A stretch of DNA of 33,195 nt from Alistipes sp. GTDB taxonomy: Bacteria; Bacteroidota; Bacteroidia; Bacteroidales; Rikenellaceae. The stretch's first letter is position 1, and every line of letters begins with the position of its first letter. Below, piece by piece: positions 23,626 to 32,191 of the stretch. The translations under genes were made by a program, and so were the position numbers. The notes beneath the pieces are model-generated. The model ran no database searches. It was not told where the DNA came from and saw only the letters and a list, made by a program, of their open reading frames with translations. The stretch covers positions 1 to 33,195 of the forward strand of contig JAGBTZ010000016.1 in the NCBI GenBank assembly GCA_017631055.1. Direction: 5' to 3'.

Positions 23626-25119
23626 ATGGTAACAACAATTTTCAAACGCATAGCGTATTTGATGCTATTTATTCTTTGCACTATTACTATTGGCAATGGT
23701 TGCACAAAGGAGCACTCGGAGGAGGAGAAGAGTAAAAGCGTAACCGAACTCATCAAAGAGGCCCACCAGGCGGGCAAGATAATCAGCAGCATAAAGACCC
23801 AGAGCGAGGGCTGGGTGATAACATTCACCGACAATACTACAATCGAGATTAAGGTCGGTGCCGATTACGAGAAGGAGGTAAACTCTATAGTCAAGGACAT
23901 AGAGTGGGGCGTAGCAAAGATTACATTGACAAGTGGCGAGGTATTTATCTTCAAGATAATCCTTGACTACCCTTCGGAACTTGCACGCGTCTACATCACC
24001 ACCCCCGGCAAGGTCGAGATTACCAGCAAAGAGGAGTGGCTCGAAGGGTGTAATATAAGAATTATAGACACCGAGGGCAACGAGGATTTGAATGTCCCGA
24101 CCAGCATTCGAGGTCGCGGTAATAGCACTTGGAAATACCCCAAGAAACCATACGCCATAAAGTTGGATTCGAAAGCCGAGGTGTTGGGTATGCCCAAACA
24201 CAAGAGATGGGTATTGCTGGCCAATTGGTTGGACAGAACACTGCTCCGTAACGATGTCGCTTTTGAGATAGCAAGGCAAACGATGGCGTGGGCTCCGCAT
24301 GGAGAATTTGTAGAGGTATTCCTCAATGGCAAGCATCAGGGAAACTACTATCTTTGTGAGCAGATTAAGATTGATAAAAACAGGGTCAATGTAGATGAAC
24401 TCAAGGATGACTCCGACTTCACGAACAGCAGTATAATTTCGGGCGGCTATCTCTTGGAGTTCGACACCTATGGTCCTAAAGATGAGATTAACTACTTCCA
24501 CACCGACTACAAAAACTTCCCCGTAACCATCAAAGAGCCTGACGAGGAGGTAATCACATCGTGGACTCATCCCGGATTTCTCTACATTCAGGGTTACGTC
24601 AACCAGGTCGAGACTCTATTAAAAGATAAAGCCCCGTGGAATCAAATATGCGAAAAGATTGATATCACTTCGTTTATAGATTTTTGGTTTATCTACGAAC
24701 TTGTGGTCAATCGCGAGATTAAGCACCCCAAGAGTGCCTATATGCACAAGAAGCGTGACGGAAAATTATACGCAGGACCTGCATGGGATTTCGACTACGC
24801 AACATTCCGAGTTCTGGATATTGTGCCGGCCAATGGCGAGCATTTGTGGTATGGCGAACTATTACAATATCCCGAATTCAAGGCAGCAGTTAAGTCGCGA
24901 TGGAGAGAGCACAAAGCCCTCTTCGAGTCGATTGATGGCTACATCCTCCGCCAAGCCGAACTAATCCGCAAGTCGAATGAGGTAAATATCGAAATGTGGC
25001 CAATCGACAAGGATATCAACAAGGATTACAATATGTCATTTGATGATGCCATAGCAGCCATGCGCTCGGCATACCAAGATCGATTGCAGAAAACCGATGC
25101 CTACATATCGGGATTATAA
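23626..25119 (+). CDS. CotH-kinase-family lipoprotein
   Basis: The 497-residue protein has a hydrophobic leader and a likely lipidation cysteine at residue 26 (TIGNGCTKE), so it is probably an outer-membrane or surface lipoprotein. Residues about 40-80 resemble the DUF4988-type beta module (GWVITFTDNTTIEIKVG) found in Bacteroidetes surface proteins. The CotH domain (about 120-490) carries the hallmark RGRGNSTWKYPKKPY, WLDRTLLRNDVAFEIA, GNYYLCEQIKI..NRVN and PAWDFDYA. CotH proteins are atypical kinases that phosphorylate spore coat proteins in Bacillus; the Bacteroidetes substrates are unknown. It lies 72 bp after the CLC gene, behind a weak TTTG-N20-TATACATC promoter-like sequence, and is followed by a repeat array and a terminator. 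Confidence 0.9.
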   Translation: MVTTIFKRIAYLMLFILCTITIGNGCTKEHSEEEKSKSVTELIKEAHQAGKIISSIKTQSEGWVITFTDNTTIEIKVGADYEKEVNSIVKDIEWGVAKITLTSGEVFIFKIILDYPSELARVYITTPGKVEITSKEEWLEGCNIRIIDTEGNEDLNVPTSIRGRGNSTWKYPKKPYAIKLDSKAEVLGMPKHKRWVLLANWLDRTLLRNDVAFEIARQTMAWAPHGEFVEVFLNGKHQGNYYLCEQIKIDKNRVNVDELKDDSDFTNSSIISGGYLLEFDTYGPKDEINYFHTDYKNFPVTIKEPDEEVITSWTHPGFLYIQGYVNQVETLLKDKAPWNQICEKIDITSFIDFWFIYELVVNREIKHPKSAYMHKKRDGKLYAGPAWDFDYATFRVLDIVPANGEHLWYGELLQYPEFKAAVKSRWREHKALFESIDGYILRQAELIRKSNEVNIEMWPIDKDINKDYNMSFDDAIAAMRSAYQDRLQKTDAYISGL

Positions 25120-25140
25120 CAAACCCATCTCCCAGCCACC

Positions 25141-25180
25141 GGCTAATGGCTAATGGCTAATGGCTAATGGCTAATGGCTA
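25141..25180. repeat. GGCTAAT tandem 7-mer array after the CotH gene
   Basis: Five exact copies of GGCTAAT plus GGCTA, directly joined to the terminator hairpin. It is the same unit as at 21691-21731. Confidence 0.95.
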
Positions 25181-25212
25181 AAAAAGCCTGCGAAAATTCG
25201 CAGGCTTTTTTT
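25181..25212. terminator. Bidirectional terminator between cotH-like and kdsD
   Basis: AGCCTGCGAA (25185-25194) pairs with TTCGCAGGCT (25197-25206), flanked by A and T tracts on both sides. The T tract reaches the kdsD stop codon (25211-25213). Confidence 0.9.
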
Positions 25213-26173
25213 ATAGTTTGATATCGTATATCTGAATTATGCCGACCAACTTTTCATCATCGTCGACAACCAATAGCGAGTTGACCTTATGGCGAGTCAT
25301 CAACTTCTCGGCTGCGATAAGTTTCTCCTCGGGCGAGATGCTCTTGGGTCGCTTGGTAGCGATATCCATAGCCTTGATATTGAAGAACTCAGCCTGGCGG
25401 CTCTCCATTGCACGGCGGATATCGCCATCGGTCACAATGCCGAGAATCTCATCGCCATCACAGATTACAATCAGACCCAGACCTCCACGACTCACTGCGT
25501 GAATCATATCCTGTGCCGAGCAGTCGGGCGCAACCACCGGCAACTCCTCACGGCGCATAACATTGCCCACCTTCATCAACAGACGGCGACCCAGACTACC
25601 TCCCGGGTGCAGACGAGCGAAGTCTACGCTCGTAAAGTCGCGCATCTTCATCAGCGCAACAGCCAGCGCATCACCCAAAGCAATCTGTGCCGTAGTCGAG
25701 GATGTAGGAGCGAGTTGCAGGATGCAAGCCTCATGCTTAACAGCAACGTCAAGATGCACATCGGCATTCTTCGAGAGCGATGACTCCGCATTACCGGTCA
25801 TCGCAATCAGACGGTTGCCGTTATCGTGGATAAAGGGCACAAGTTTGAGAATCTCGTCAGTCTCGCCCGAATACGAGAGAGCCAACACTACATCCTCCTT
25901 CGAAATCATTCCGAGGTCACCGTGAAAGGCCTCGGCCGGATGGAGGAAGAAACTCGGGGTACCGGTACTTGCCAGCGTGGCTGCAATTTTGCAACCAACG
26001 TGGCCCGACTTACCCATACCCGTAACGATAACCTTACCCTTACTCTCGAGGATAATATCGACAGCTCGCACAAAAGCCTCCCCGAGCGAAGCCTCGAGGT
26101 GCTTGAGAGCCAATGCCTCGGTGTGGATTGCCTTGCGGGCGACATCCAATACCATATCTTTGTCTAATGTCAT
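25211..26173 (-). CDS. kdsD: Arabinose-5-phosphate isomerase KdsD/KpsF
   Basis: The 320-residue protein converts ribulose-5-phosphate to arabinose-5-phosphate, the first step of Kdo synthesis for lipopolysaccharide. An SIS sugar-isomerase domain (about 30-180) contains VIVTGMGKSGHVGCKIAATLASTGTPSFFLHPAEAFHGDLGM and SYSGETDE, typical of KdsD. Two CBS domains follow (about 200-320). It starts 6 bp after the kdsA stop, preceded by AAAGGAGT, an unusually good Shine-Dalgarno for this phylum. It is the last gene of the kdsB-GH2-kdsA-kdsD unit. Confidence 0.94.
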   Translation of the reverse strand: MTLDKDMVLDVARKAIHTEALALKHLEASLGEAFVRAVDIILESKGKVIVTGMGKSGHVGCKIAATLASTGTPSFFLHPAEAFHGDLGMISKEDVVLALSYSGETDEILKLVPFIHDNGNRLIAMTGNAESSLSKNADVHLDVAVKHEACILQLAPTSSTTAQIALGDALAVALMKMRDFTSVDFARLHPGGSLGRRLLMKVGNVMRREELPVVAPDCSAQDMIHAVSRGGLGLIVICDGDEILGIVTDGDIRRAMESRQAEFFNIKAMDIATKRPKSISPEEKLIAAEKLMTRHKVNSLLVVDDDEKLVGIIQIYDIKL

Positions 26174-26179
26174 ACTCCT

Positions 26180-26932
26180 TTACATCAATTTTGTAATCAG
26201 CCCCTCGAGTTCATCAAGGCGCAACATATTGGGTCCATCGCTCAGGGCGTTGTCGGGGTCGGGATGCACCTCAAAGAAGTAACCCGTAGCACCGAAAGCC
26301 TTTGCTGCCAGAGCCATTGATGGCACAAACTCGCGATTGCCACCGGTCTTACCACCCGCAGCCCCGGGGCGTTGCACCGAGTGGGTGCAATCCATAATCA
26401 CACGCGGAGCAATCTTCAGCATATCGGGGATATTGCGAAAATCGACCACCAGATTATTATAACCAAACGAGTTGCCTCGCTCGGTGAGCCACACCTCTCC
26501 GGCACCCGACTCCAAAGCCTTCTGGTAGGGATAGACCATATCCACCCCCGAGAGGAATTGAGCCTTCTTGATATTAACCGTCTTGCCGGTCTTGGCAGCA
26601 GCCACCAATAGGTCGGTCTGACGGCAGAGGAATGCCGGAATTTGCAACACATCGACAACCTCGCCTACCGGAGCAGCCTGCCACGACTCATGGATGTCGG
26701 TCAACAGACGAACACCCCACTTCTCCCGCACATCCGAGAGCATCTGCAAGCCCCTCTCCATTCCCACGCCACGATACGATGAGAGCGAAGTGCGATTGGC
26801 CTTATCGAACGAGGCCTTAAAGATTATATCGACACCCAAGCGTGCATTGATATCGGCCACACGCTCGGCAACAGTGTCAAGCAACTCGGCCGATTCGATG
26901 ACGCAGGGTCCTGCTATAAAAATTGGTTTCAT
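26180..26932 (-). CDS. kdsA: 3-deoxy-8-phosphooctulonate synthase KdsA, metal-dependent type
   Basis: The 250-residue protein condenses phosphoenolpyruvate with arabinose-5-phosphate to Kdo-8-phosphate. Conserved blocks are KASFDKANRTS, DIHE, PAFLCRQTDL, NIKKAQF, GYNNLVVD and CTHSVQRPG. Cys8 in AGPCVIES replaces the Asn of the E. coli enzyme and marks the metal-dependent class known from Aquifex; the other likely ligands, in THS, FEVHPDP and SDGPN, are present. It is somewhat shorter than E. coli KdsA (284 residues) at both ends. It lies 5 bp after the GH2 gene and 6 bp before kdsD. Confidence 0.95.
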   Translation of the reverse strand: MKPIFIAGPCVIESAELLDTVAERVADINARLGVDIIFKASFDKANRTSLSSYRGVGMERGLQMLSDVREKWGVRLLTDIHESWQAAPVGEVVDVLQIPAFLCRQTDLLVAAAKTGKTVNIKKAQFLSGVDMVYPYQKALESGAGEVWLTERGNSFGYNNLVVDFRNIPDMLKIAPRVIMDCTHSVQRPGAAGGKTGGNREFVPSMALAAKAFGATGYFFEVHPDPDNALSDGPNMLRLDELEGLITKLM

Positions 26933-26937
26933 ATCTA

Positions 26938-28758
26938 CTATTTCAACATTTCGATAACCTGCTGGTTAATCTTACGAACACGCTCAACGTCCATCTTGAC
27001 AACCTTGCGATCGTAGGTAACAAAACCATTAACCTCGCCCTCAACATCGGTAGTCTGGGTATAAATCGCACCCGACATACCCTGCTGCACAAAAGGCAGA
27101 ATCATCTTTGCATACTCAACATAGGTATTGGTAACCTCCTCGACATCCTGCTTATTGCCACCATAGCCCCAGTTCTTCATCTGTGCATTCCAAAGGTGAT
27201 CCTTCACAGGCAGACCGATACCGCCATACTCGCCAAGCATCAAGATATAGTCAGCGTGGTGAACACCCATACAAGGCATCGGATAGTTGTGCCAATCCAT
27301 AATATCACCACACTCGCGCAGGTTACCACCGCTGGCGGGGTTAATCAGACGTGAACGATCCTTGCCGTAGGTCCACTCGGTAACCTTCTCGGCATCGAAC
27401 TGCGACCATGCCTCATTGAACGGAACCCACACAACTACCGACTGGAAGAAACGAGTGTAGTCGATAATCTCGCCCCACTCCTTGTAGTAGTTGAGTTTGA
27501 ACTCCTCGGCAAGTTCTGTATCCGAACCACCGTTAATCTGGTGGCGCGACCACGAGTAAGGACGCTTCTGCTCGCCCGAAGGCATATCCTGCCAAACAAG
27601 CATACCCATCTTATCGCAGTGGTAGAACCAACGAGCAGGCTCAACCTTGATATGCTTGCGAATGGTATTAAAACCAAGTTCTTTGGTAAATTTGATATCC
27701 CAAGCCAAAGCCTCATCGGTAGGTGCAGTGTAAAGACCATCAGGCCACCAACCCTGATCGAGCGGACCATACATAAAGATAGGCTTATCATTGAGTGTTG
27801 CTCTCAAGTGACCGTACTCGTCACGAGCCTTACCCACCTTACGCATTGCAGTATAAGATGTAACGCTCTCGACTACCTTGCCATCCTTCTTGAGGGTAAT
27901 CTTCAGGTCATAGAGGAACGGATTGGTCGTATCCCACAACTTCGCATTCGGAACATATACCTTTGCAGGCACTCCGCAAGGAGCAGCAACACTGCCAACC
28001 TTCACGTCACCATCATAAACCTCTACTTCAACAACACCATCATTGTTGGCGCACTCGGTCTTAACGATAATCTCCGAAGTATAAATATCACTCTCGGGAT
28101 AGATTGCCTCGATATGATTGCACTTAGCTACCGGCTCCATCCAAACAGTCTGCCAAATACCCGAAACCGGAGTATACCAGATATTTCCGAGAGTCGAGAG
28201 CTGCTTTCCTACAGGCTTCTCACCCTTCTCTGTCGGATCCCATACACGAACAACCAACTTCTGTACACCCTTCTTATTGAGAGCCGAAGTGATATCCATA
28301 CTGAACGGAGTATAACCTCCTGTATGACTACCCACAAGAACATCATTCACATAAACATCGCTCTTCCAATCCACAGCACCGAAGTTGAGCATCACTCTTT
28401 GTGAAAGCCACTTTGCCGGCACGGTAAATTCACGCTCATACCATAGATACTGTTTCTCGTTAAGAGGTTTCATTACTCCCGACAATGCCGACTCAACTGC
28501 AAACGGCACCAAAATCTCGCCATCGAAAGTAGTCGGCTCGGCCGACTTCATATCGGTAATGGCATAGTTCCACAAGCCGTTGAGATTTTGCCACTCGCCA
28601 CGCACCAATTGCGGACGGGGGTATTCGGGCAAAACATTCTGGGGGTCAACCTTCTCTGCCCACTCGGTGCGAATCTTATCGCCCGCAATCTTCCACTCCG
28701 CAGAGGCGGTAAAGGTCACAAATGCACACAATGCAATTGCCAATAAACTCTTCTTCAT
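26938..28758 (-). CDS. Secreted glycoside hydrolase family 2 enzyme
   Basis: The 606-residue protein has a signal peptide (MKKSLLAIALCAFVTFTASA), a sugar-binding jelly-roll domain (about 45-210, with YEREFTVP and VNDVLVGSHTGGYTPF), an immunoglobulin-like domain (about 210-310) and a TIM barrel (about 310-600). The likely acid/base is E449 (FNEAW) and the nucleophile E510 (LGEYGG), in the GH2 pattern. Beta-galactosidase, glucuronidase and mannosidase activities all occur in this family; specificity is not predictable here. It is embedded between kdsB (6 bp) and kdsA (5 bp) on the same strand, an odd place for an exported glycosidase. Confidence 0.92.
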   Translation of the reverse strand: MKKSLLAIALCAFVTFTASAEWKIAGDKIRTEWAEKVDPQNVLPEYPRPQLVRGEWQNLNGLWNYAITDMKSAEPTTFDGEILVPFAVESALSGVMKPLNEKQYLWYEREFTVPAKWLSQRVMLNFGAVDWKSDVYVNDVLVGSHTGGYTPFSMDITSALNKKGVQKLVVRVWDPTEKGEKPVGKQLSTLGNIWYTPVSGIWQTVWMEPVAKCNHIEAIYPESDIYTSEIIVKTECANNDGVVEVEVYDGDVKVGSVAAPCGVPAKVYVPNAKLWDTTNPFLYDLKITLKKDGKVVESVTSYTAMRKVGKARDEYGHLRATLNDKPIFMYGPLDQGWWPDGLYTAPTDEALAWDIKFTKELGFNTIRKHIKVEPARWFYHCDKMGMLVWQDMPSGEQKRPYSWSRHQINGGSDTELAEEFKLNYYKEWGEIIDYTRFFQSVVVWVPFNEAWSQFDAEKVTEWTYGKDRSRLINPASGGNLRECGDIMDWHNYPMPCMGVHHADYILMLGEYGGIGLPVKDHLWNAQMKNWGYGGNKQDVEEVTNTYVEYAKMILPFVQQGMSGAIYTQTTDVEGEVNGFVTYDRKVVKMDVERVRKINQQVIEMLK

Positions 28759-28764
28759 AATCTA

Positions 28765-29520
28765 TTATAGTTTTAAGGTTTTAATAAAATTTTCTGCTCT
28801 CTCTAAATCTTCAGGTGTATCGATGCCGATAGTTTCGATATTGGAGATGCCGACACCAATTTTATAACCATTCTCCAACCATCGCAACTGCTCGAGCGAC
28901 TCGGCCTTCTCGAGCGTCGATTGAGGCAGAGAGGTAACCTCCTTAAGCGCACCTGCACGGAAAGCATACATACCTATATGCTTGTAGAAAGTGTGACTCT
29001 TGAGCCAATCTTCCCTCGCCACACCGCGCAGATAGGGGATAACCGAGCGCGAGAAGTAGACCGCTTGCGACTCGGCATCCAGCACCACCTTCGGCGAGTT
29101 GGGATTTTCGAGTGCAGCCAAACCATCCTCCTCCGCAAAGGGTTTCACAAGAGTTGCGATATCGGTTGCGGGATTATCAAAACAGCGTTTAATAGCCTCG
29201 AGTTGCGAGTGGTGGATAAAGGGCTCATCGCCCTGAACATTAACGACCACATCGTAGTCGCCTCCCACCTTGCAGAACGCCTCATAACAGCGGTCGGTGC
29301 CGCTGCGATGGTCGGGCGAGGTCATCACCACTTTGCCCCCAAATGCTTCAACGGCAGCGAATATGCGCTCGTCATCGGTAGCCACCACTGCATCATCCAT
29401 AACACCCGCCACCTGCTCATACACGCGCTGGATAACGGGTTTACCGCCCAACATAGCCAATGGCTTGCCCGGGAAGCGGGTCGAGGCATAACGCGCCGGA
29501 ATAATTGCTATAAATTTCAT
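28765..29520 (-). CDS. kdsB: 3-deoxy-manno-octulosonate cytidylyltransferase KdsB
   Basis: The 251-residue protein activates Kdo with CTP to CMP-Kdo. The nucleotidyltransferase N-terminus [22 protein letters not shown] is complete; [19 protein letters not shown] and GMYAFR are characteristic. Length and C-terminus ([22 protein letters not shown]) are normal. It begins 49 bp after the lon stop and could be read through from lon or from a weak TATCCTTG element at 29544-29551. With kdsA and kdsD it gives three of the core Kdo steps; the kdsC phosphatase is not in the window. Confidence 0.95.
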   Translation of the reverse strand: MKFIAIIPARYASTRFPGKPLAMLGGKPVIQRVYEQVAGVMDDAVVATDDERIFAAVEAFGGKVVMTSPDHRSGTDRCYEAFCKVGGDYDVVVNVQGDEPFIHHSQLEAIKRCFDNPATDIATLVKPFAEEDGLAALENPNSPKVVLDAESQAVYFSRSVIPYLRGVAREDWLKSHTFYKHIGMYAFRAGALKEVTSLPQSTLEKAESLEQLRWLENGYKIGVGISNIETIGIDTPEDLERAENFIKTLKL

Positions 29521-29569
29521 AATCTTCGTTTTAGTTCAGTAACCAAGGATATTTGGCTAAAATTGTGCA

Positions 29570-31999
29570 TTACTCCAACGCCAACTTCAGCACATCCTCG
29601 TTTGTGCGGACATAGTGGAAGGTCATACCTGAGCGGTACTCCTCCTTTACCTCCTCGATATCCTTGCGGTTATCCTCCGAGAGAATAATCGTGTTGATGC
29701 CGGCACGTTTGGCTGCCAAAATCTTCTCCTTCACGCCACCCACAGGCAACACTCTTCCTCGCAGAGTCGTCTCGCCCGTCATTGCGATACGCTCCTTAAC
29801 CTTGCGACCAGTGTAGGTCGAGGTAATCGAGGTAATCATCGTAATACCGGCCGAGGGACCATCCTTCGGAATTGCGCCCTCGGGAACGTGGATATTGATA
29901 TCGTTCTTCTCAAAAACCGAGGGGTCAATACCCAGCTCTGCGTGGTGAGCCATAACCCACTCGTGAGCAATCGTCGCCGACTCCTTCATCACATCGCCCA
30001 GATTACCCGTGAGCGAGATTTTGCCCTTACCCGGGGTGAGCAACGACTCGATGTAGAGGATGTCGCCACCAACCTCGGTCCACGCAAGACCCGTAACCAC
30101 ACCGACCATATCCTTGATATCGTACTCATCGTTACGGAACTTCGGTTTACCGAGAATCTTCTCGAGATCCGCCCCCGAAATTTCAGGCGCAAACGCCTCA
30201 TCAAAGGCGATATGTTTAGCCCTTGCACGAGCAATTTTCGCGATATGCTTATCGAGCGAGCGAACACCCGACTCGCGTGTATAGTCCGAGATAATCTTCT
30301 CGACAATGGCGGGGGTGAGGACCAACTCTCCCTCCTGTAGACCGTGAGCCTCAAGTTGCTTGGGCAACAGATGATCCAGAGCAATGCGAATCTTATCCTC
30401 GAGGATGTAGCCCGAGATATTTATCATCTCCATACGGTCGCGCAGTGCGGGATTGATATTGCCCACATTGTTGGCCGTAGCGATGAAGAGCACCTTCGAG
30501 AGGTCATACTCCAAGTCGATATAGTTATCGTGGAAAGTGGTATTCTGCTCGGGGTCGAGCACCTCGAGCAACGCACTCGAGGGGTCGCCATGATTGCTTA
30601 CGGTAATTTTATCGACCTCATCGAGGATAATCACCGGATTTGACGAGCCACAACGCTTGATGGTATCAATCACACGGCCGGGCATTGCACCGATATAGGT
30701 ACGGCGGTGGCCTCTAATCTCGGCCTCATCGTGCAGACCTCCGAGCGAGATACGGCCGAACTTGCGACCCAGAGCCGCTGCCACCGACTTGCCGAGTGAG
30801 GTCTTACCAACTCCCGGAGGGCCATAGAGACACAGGATTGGTGACTTCAAATCGCCCTTCAACTTCAGCACAGCCAGATGCTCCAGGATACGCTCCTTAA
30901 CCTCCTCCAGTCCGAAGTGGTCATCATCGAGTTGCTTGCGGGCACACTCCAAATCGAGGTTATCCTTCGTTGTATCATTCCATGGAAGTTCCAACAACAA
31001 GTGCAGGTAGTTCATCTGCACCGAATACTCCGCCACGGCAGGATTCATCCGCTCGGTCTTAATCAACTCCTTGGTAAAGTGGTCAAAAATCTCCTTCGGC
31101 CAATTCTTCTTGAGAGCCTGCTCACGCATATCGGCAATATCGGCATCCTCGGTATTGCCCAACTCCTCCTGAATGGTGCGCATCTGCTGTTGGAGATAAT
31201 AGTCGCGCTGCTGGCGATCAATCTCTTGCTTAACCTTCTCCTGCAACGAGTTCTTAAGCTCTGCAAGCTGCTGCTCACGCACCAAAATCTCGAGTGCCTT
31301 GCGAGCGCGTGCCAGCAGACCCGGAGCCTCGAGCAACGACTGGCGATCCTCGTCCGAAAGCTCCATATTAGAGCAGATAAAGTTGATTATGCCTCGTTTC
31401 GAGTCGATATTCTTGATAGCAAACGCCGCCTCCTTGGGCATCGTGGGCGAGATGTTGACAATCTGCAACGCAACATCACGAATAGACTCAACCAAGGCAT
31501 CAAACTCGACATTATTCTGACCGGGCTCACTGTCGTACAATGGATTTACCCTCGCCACAAAGAACGGCTCGGTCGAGAGGTATTCACCCACCTCGATTTT
31601 ACCCAAGCCTCGCAAAATTACGGTCAGATTACCATTGGGCATCTCCAAAATTTTGATAATCTGGGCTGCCGTGCCGACTTTATACATATCGTCCGGAGTC
31701 GGGGTCTCAACCTCGCTATGGCGCTGCAGCACAGCACCAAGCATACCTCCATCTGCATTCACGCTACGCACCAGAGCGATACTCTTCTCGCGGCCGACCG
31801 TAATAGGAGTAATTGCACCCGGGAAGAGCACCGAACTGCGCAGAGTCAGTATCGGCAATGTCTCGGGCACCTTAACATCCTCGATGGGCTCGTCGGTATC
31901 ACCCGTAACGATGGGTATAACCTGATGACGTCCGTCCATAAGGTCGGGCAGAGCATTCAGGTCGTCAATCAATTCTATCTCTTTATTTTTCTTTGCCAT
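29570..31999 (-). CDS. lon: ATP-dependent protease Lon (LonA type)
   Basis: The 809-residue cytosolic AAA+ serine protease degrades misfolded and short-lived regulatory proteins. It has the Lon N-terminal substrate-binding domain (about 45-250), a coiled-coil region (250-290), the AAA module with Walker A GPPGVGKT (393-400) and IILDEVDK, and the protease domain with the catalytic dyad S716 (PKDGPSAG) and K759 (GGVKEK). The 43-residue spacing between the dyad residues equals that in E. coli Lon. It has its own promoter element sharing a palindrome with the ftsH operon promoter and is divergent from asnA. Confidence 0.96.
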   Translation of the reverse strand: MAKKNKEIELIDDLNALPDLMDGRHQVIPIVTGDTDEPIEDVKVPETLPILTLRSSVLFPGAITPITVGREKSIALVRSVNADGGMLGAVLQRHSEVETPTPDDMYKVGTAAQIIKILEMPNGNLTVILRGLGKIEVGEYLSTEPFFVARVNPLYDSEPGQNNVEFDALVESIRDVALQIVNISPTMPKEAAFAIKNIDSKRGIINFICSNMELSDEDRQSLLEAPGLLARARKALEILVREQQLAELKNSLQEKVKQEIDRQQRDYYLQQQMRTIQEELGNTEDADIADMREQALKKNWPKEIFDHFTKELIKTERMNPAVAEYSVQMNYLHLLLELPWNDTTKDNLDLECARKQLDDDHFGLEEVKERILEHLAVLKLKGDLKSPILCLYGPPGVGKTSLGKSVAAALGRKFGRISLGGLHDEAEIRGHRRTYIGAMPGRVIDTIKRCGSSNPVIILDEVDKITVSNHGDPSSALLEVLDPEQNTTFHDNYIDLEYDLSKVLFIATANNVGNINPALRDRMEMINISGYILEDKIRIALDHLLPKQLEAHGLQEGELVLTPAIVEKIISDYTRESGVRSLDKHIAKIARARAKHIAFDEAFAPEISGADLEKILGKPKFRNDEYDIKDMVGVVTGLAWTEVGGDILYIESLLTPGKGKISLTGNLGDVMKESATIAHEWVMAHHAELGIDPSVFEKNDINIHVPEGAIPKDGPSAGITMITSITSTYTGRKVKERIAMTGETTLRGRVLPVGGVKEKILAAKRAGINTIILSEDNRKDIEEVKEEYRSGMTFHYVRTNEDVLKLALE

Positions 32000-32024
32000 A
32001 TTTCTCGATTATTATATTCGCATT

Positions 32025-32041
32025 TTATCTTGCAAAGATAA
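32025..32041 (-). promoter_or_regulatory. lon promoter -7 element within a palindrome
   Basis: The minus strand reads TATCTTTG at 32033-32040, inside the inverted repeat TTATCTTGCAAAGATAA. The start codon is 26 bases downstream of the palindrome. No -33 TTTG is found at the normal distance. Confidence 0.6.
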
Positions 32042-32111
32042 CGTTTTTTGGCAGAACTCTATTACATTACCCATAAAAATAAGTATAAAATATCGTCTGA
32101 AGCGATATTCT

Positions 32112-32126
32112 GCCACTTTTAGTGGC
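32112..32126. other. Small hairpin in the lon-asnA intergenic region
   Basis: A perfect 6-bp inverted repeat GCCACT-TTT-AGTGGC followed by TCTTTTG on the plus strand. It could be an operator or a weak terminator; it sits about 20 bp upstream of the asnA -7 element, near where a -33 element would be. Confidence 0.35.
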
Positions 32127-32145
32127 TCTTTTGATACAAAATTGT

Positions 32146-32153
32146 TACATTTG
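32146..32153 (+). promoter_or_regulatory. -7 promoter element of asnA
   Basis: TACATTTG matches TAnnTTTG, 38 bases before the ATG. The nearest TTTG (32130-32133) is only 12 bases upstream, too close. Confidence 0.5.
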
Positions 32154-32191
32154 CGCTCAATACAACATAAAACAATAAAGCAGACTGCAAT

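Noticed and set aside
21691..25180. CRISPR array
   Set aside because: The 7-mers are contiguous with no spacers and no cas genes are present; these are simple tandem repeats.
30878..32041. A 387-codon plus-strand frame opposite lon
   Set aside because: Shadow of lon; Leu/His-rich composition, and its end runs through the lon promoter.
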